From Pseudomonadota bacterium (GTDB taxonomy: Bacteria; Pseudomonadota; Alphaproteobacteria; Rhizobiales; Rhizobiaceae), in NCBI GenBank assembly GCA_023419535.1, contig JAEZXX010000062.1, positions 1 to 35,099 on the forward strand: a stretch of 35,099 nt of DNA. The letters run 5' to 3'. The notes under the pieces were generated by a model, which made no database searches, was not told the DNA's origin, and worked only from the letters and a program-made list of their open reading frames with translations. How positions within the stretch are numbered: position 1 is the stretch's first letter; every line of letters starts with the position of its first letter. Of this stretch, positions 32,159 through 35,099 are shown piece after piece. The position numbers and the translations under genes are program-made.

Positions 32159-34222
32159 TTACTCCGCCGCCTGCTGGTGCCGGCCGGAGGCCAGCGCCGA
32201 GCATTCCGCCATCACGGCGGAGGCGCGCGCGATCGGGTTGGTCTGATAGAAGTCGCTCACGGTCGAGACGAAGCCCGCCTTGTCGGTCTTGCCGCCGAGG
32301 CCCGCGAGCCCGCCGAACCCGGCCGTGTCGTTGGCCGACAGGCCGTCGAGCGCGGCGAAATGCGGATGCGCCTCGTAGAGCGCCCGGCGCAGGCCCGACA
32401 GCGAGTCGAAGGGCAGCGTCTTGCCGAGCGCGGCCGAGAGGGCCCGCAGGATCGCCCAGTCCTCGCGGGCATCGCCCGGCGGGAAGGTGGCGCGATCGGC
32501 CATCTGCACGCGGCCCTCGGTGTTCACATAGGTGCCCGATTTCTCGGTATAGGCCGCACCCGGCAGGATGACGTCGGCGCGGTGCGCGCCACGGTCGCCA
32601 TGCGTGCCCTGATAGACCACGAAGGCACCTTCCGGCACCTCGATCTCGTCGGCGCCGAGCAGGAAGAGCACGTCGAGCGCGCCCGGCTGGGCCATAGCCG
32701 CGGCATCGAGGCCCCCCTCGCCCGGCACGAAGCCGAGATCGAGCGCGCCGACGCGGGCGGCAGCGGTATGGATCACGCCGAAGCCGTTCCATTCCTCACC
32801 GATCGCGCCCAGCGCCTGCGCCGCCTTGGCGGCGAGCGAGAGCACGGCCTCGCCGTCGGTGCGGGCGAGAGCGCCCTGCCCGACCAGCACCATCGGCTTG
32901 CCGCCGGCAGCGGCCGCCGACTTGACGACATCGGCCAGAGTCTCCGGGCCGGCGCCGAGATAGTCGTAGGAATAGGTCAGGTCGGCCTTCTCGCCGATGA
33001 CGCTGATCTTGAAGTCGCCGCGCAGCCAGCGCTTGCGGATGCGGGCGTTCAGGATCGGCGCCTCGCGGCGCGGATTGGAGCCGATGATCAGCAGCGAGAT
33101 CGCGTCCTCGATGCCGGCGATGCCGGCGTTGAGGACATAGGAGGCGCGGCCGAACTTCGGATGCAGTTTCGTGCCGTCCTGGCGCGCGTCGAGATGGGTC
33201 GAGCCGAGCGAGGCGATGAGCGCCTTGAGCGCGAACATCTCCTCGACCGCCGCGAGATCGCCGGCGATGGCGCCGATCTTCTCAGGGCTGGTCGCCTTCA
33301 CCTTGGCGGCGATGGCGGCGAAGGCCTCGTTCCAGCTCGCCGGGCGCAGGCGCCCGTTCTCGCGGATATAGGGCCGGTCGAGGCGCTGGGTCTTGAGGCC
33401 GTCGGCGACATGGCGGGTCTTGTCGGAGATCCACTCCTCGTTCACCGCCTCGTTGAGACGAGGCAGGATGCGCATCACTTCCTTGCCGCGCGAGTCGACG
33501 CGGATGGCCGAGCCGACCGCATCCATCACGTCGATGCTCTCGGTCTTGGAGAGCTCCCAGGGGCGGGCCTTGTTCTGGTAGGGCTTCGAGGTCAGCGCGC
33601 CGACCGGGCAGAGATCGACGACATTGCCCTGCAGCTCCGACGACATCGCCTGCTCGAGATAGGTCGTGATCTCCATGTCCTCGCCGCGGCCGATGGCGCC
33701 GAGATCGGAGGCGCCGGCAACCTCGGTGGTGAAGCGGACGCAGCGCGTGCACTGGATGCAGCGCGTCATCGAGGTCTTGACCAGCGGGCCGATATACTTG
33801 TCCTCGACCGCGCGCTTGTTCTCGGCGAAGCGGGAGGTGTCCACGCCATAGGCCATGGCCTGGTCCTGCAGGTCGCACTCGCCGCCCTGGTCGCAGATCG
33901 GGCAGTCCAGCGGGTGGTTGATGAGCAGGAACTCCATCACCCCTTCGCGGGCCTTCTTGACCATCGGCGACTTGGTCAGGACGACCGGCGGCTCGCCGTT
34001 CGGGCCGGGGCGCAGGTCGCGCACGCCGATGGCGCAGGAAGCCTGCGGCTTCGGCGGGCCGCCCTTCACCTCGACGAGGCACATGCGGCAGTTGCCGGCG
34101 ATCGAGAGGCGCTCGTGGAAGCAGAAGCGCGGCACCTCGGCGCCGGCCGCCTCACAGGCCTGGAGGACGGTGTACTCGGCCGGGACGTCGACCTCGACGC
34201 CGTCGATGAGGAGTTTCGTCAT
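32159..34222 (-). CDS. nuoG: NADH-quinone oxidoreductase subunit G
   Basis: This 687-residue iron-sulfur subunit belongs to the NADH-dehydrogenase arm. The N-terminal [2Fe-2S] domain has C34, C45, C48 and C63. It is followed by the His/Cys site HPLDCPICDQGGECDLQ (N5) and the set TRCIQCTRCVRF with DLCPVGAL (N4). The large C-terminal part is a molybdopterin-oxidoreductase-like domain without cofactor function. The CxxCxxxC set for the extra cluster N7 of E. coli is missing at the start of that domain (ESIDVMDAVGS), as in mitochondria and other alphaproteobacteria. It starts 4 bases after nuoF. Confidence 0.96.
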   Translation of the reverse strand: MTKLLIDGVEVDVPAEYTVLQACEAAGAEVPRFCFHERLSIAGNCRMCLVEVKGGPPKPQASCAIGVRDLRPGPNGEPPVVLTKSPMVKKAREGVMEFLLINHPLDCPICDQGGECDLQDQAMAYGVDTSRFAENKRAVEDKYIGPLVKTSMTRCIQCTRCVRFTTEVAGASDLGAIGRGEDMEITTYLEQAMSSELQGNVVDLCPVGALTSKPYQNKARPWELSKTESIDVMDAVGSAIRVDSRGKEVMRILPRLNEAVNEEWISDKTRHVADGLKTQRLDRPYIRENGRLRPASWNEAFAAIAAKVKATSPEKIGAIAGDLAAVEEMFALKALIASLGSTHLDARQDGTKLHPKFGRASYVLNAGIAGIEDAISLLIIGSNPRREAPILNARIRKRWLRGDFKISVIGEKADLTYSYDYLGAGPETLADVVKSAAAAGGKPMVLVGQGALARTDGEAVLSLAAKAAQALGAIGEEWNGFGVIHTAAARVGALDLGFVPGEGGLDAAAMAQPGALDVLFLLGADEIEVPEGAFVVYQGTHGDRGAHRADVILPGAAYTEKSGTYVNTEGRVQMADRATFPPGDAREDWAILRALSAALGKTLPFDSLSGLRRALYEAHPHFAALDGLSANDTAGFGGLAGLGGKTDKAGFVSTVSDFYQTNPIARASAVMAECSALASGRHQQAAE

Positions 34223-34226
34223 GGTC

Positions 34227-35099
34227 TCACTCCGCCGCCATCAGGCGCACAGGCTCGCTGTGCGGGTTGGCGGCATAGTCGTCGATGCGCTGCTCGATCT
34301 CGTGCCGGAAATGCGCGATCAGGCCCTGGATCGGCCAGGCGGCGGCGTCGCCGAGCGCGCAGATGGTGTGGCCCTCGATCTGCTTGGTGACGTCGAGCAG
34401 CATGTCGATCTCGCGCTTCTGGGCGCGGCCCTCGGCCATGCGCTCCATGACGCGCCACATCCAGCCCGTGCCCTCGCGGCAAGGCGTGCACTGGCCGCAG
34501 CTCTCATGCTTGTAGAAATGGCTGATGCGGGCGATGGCGCGGACGATGTCGGTCGACTTGTCCATCACGATCACCGCCGCCGTGCCGAGGCCCGAGCGCA
34601 GCTTCGAGAGCGAGTCGAAATCCATCGGCGTGTCGATGATCTGCTCGGCCGGCACCATGCGCACCGAGGAGCCGCCGGGGATCACGGCCTTGAGGTTGTC
34701 CCAACCGCCGCGGATGCCGCCGCAATGGCGGTCGATCAGCTCGCGGAAGGTGATGCCCATCGCCTCTTCGACGTTGCAGGGCTTGTTCACATGCCCGGAG
34801 ACGCAGAAGAGCTTGGTGCCGACATTGTTCGGGTTGCCGATCGAGGAGAACCAGGCGGCGCCGCGGCGCAGGATGGTCGGGGCGACCGCGATCGACTCGA
34901 CGTTGTTCACCGTGGTCGGGCAGCCATAGAGGCCGACATTCGCCGGGAAAGGCGGCTTCAGCCGCGGCATGCCCTTCTTGCCCTCGAGGCTCTCCAGCAG
35001 CGCCGTCTCTTCGCCGCAGATATAGGCGCCGGCGCCGTGATGCACATAGAGATCAAAGGGATAGCCGTGGACGTTGTCCTTGCCGATGAGCTTGGCCGC
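34227..35099 (-). CDS. nuoF: NADH-quinone oxidoreductase subunit F, partial (N-terminus beyond window)
   Basis: The C-terminal 290 residues of the NADH- and FMN-binding subunit are present; about 140 N-terminal residues lie past the right edge. The visible part begins AAKLIGKDNVHGYPFDLYVHHGAGAYICGEETALLESLEGK, part of the FMN/NADH site. Later come SCGQCTPCREG with a fourth Cys in HTICALGDAAAWP, the ligands of cluster N3. It precedes nuoG by 4 bases. The GTG at 35045 is an internal Val codon, not a start. Confidence 0.95.
   Translation of the reverse strand, partial: AAKLIGKDNVHGYPFDLYVHHGAGAYICGEETALLESLEGKKGMPRLKPPFPANVGLYGCPTTVNNVESIAVAPTILRRGAAWFSSIGNPNNVGTKLFCVSGHVNKPCNVEEAMGITFRELIDRHCGGIRGGWDNLKAVIPGGSSVRMVPAEQIIDTPMDFDSLSKLRSGLGTAAVIVMDKSTDIVRAIARISHFYKHESCGQCTPCREGTGWMWRVMERMAEGRAQKREIDMLLDVTKQIEGHTICALGDAAAWPIQGLIAHFRHEIEQRIDDYAANPHSEPVRLMAAE

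Noticed and set aside
34227..35045. A complete short NuoF-like protein starting at 35045
   Set aside because: The frame continues upstream to the window edge with conserved NuoF sequence; GTG at 35045 encodes an internal Val.

Overview
This is a high-GC (roughly two-thirds G+C by eye) chromosomal window from an alphaproteobacterium, most likely a member of the Hyphomicrobiales (Rhizobiales). The evidence is the nuo gene order followed by birA, ribonuclease J, methylmalonyl-CoA epimerase and a DUF1467 gene, the short editing-domain-less prolyl-tRNA synthetase with lolC and lolD, and a hexuronate locus of the Agrobacterium type. No genus is assigned. The left edge is an 18-base G run that looks like a contig end or artefact. 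The right edge cuts through nuoF.

Region 1 (73-5866) concerns urea and nitrogen. A urea ABC-transporter binding protein (urtA, minus strand) is divergent from a two-gene signalling unit: a receptor fusing an NCS1-type (purine/cytosine/allantoin family) permease, a cysteine cluster, a histidine kinase and a receiver, and an overlapping LuxR-type response regulator. A perfect inverted repeat lies in the divergent promoter region. A small four-helix membrane protein of unknown role follows (5871-6383).

Region 2 (6476-16118) is a complete oxidative hexuronate (D-galacturonate/D-glucuronate) pathway. A DctPQM TRAP transporter probably imports the acid. Udh oxidises it to the aldarolactone, Gli isomerises the lactone, Gci opens it to 3-deoxy-2-keto-hexarate, KdgD dehydrates and decarboxylates that to 2-oxoglutarate semialdehyde, and a semialdehyde dehydrogenase yields 2-oxoglutarate. 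A FadR-subfamily regulator (GguR-like) sits centrally. The genes form three transcription units, kdgD-gci-gli (-), udh-KGSADH (+) and dctPQM (+), and each promoter region contains a similar 11-mer.

Region 3 (16238-21687) is housekeeping: tRNA-Tyr, rlmB, the overlapping cluster proS-lolC-lolD, a probable terminated small RNA, and DUF1467 and mce.

Region 4 (21692-35099, all minus strand) contains rnj, birA and the complex I genes nuoN-M-L-K-J-I-H-G and partial nuoF. A small membrane-protein gene is inserted between nuoH and nuoI. A palindromic intergenic element and a good internal promoter lie between nuoI and nuoJ. Several starts here are non-ATG: nuoN GTG, mce TTG, rnj TTG, and birA apparently CTG.

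The least conventional items are the permease-kinase fusion beside urtA, the small RNA at about 20860-20985, and the unusual starts of birA and rnj. No CRISPR array, prophage, insertion sequence or restriction system was seen.
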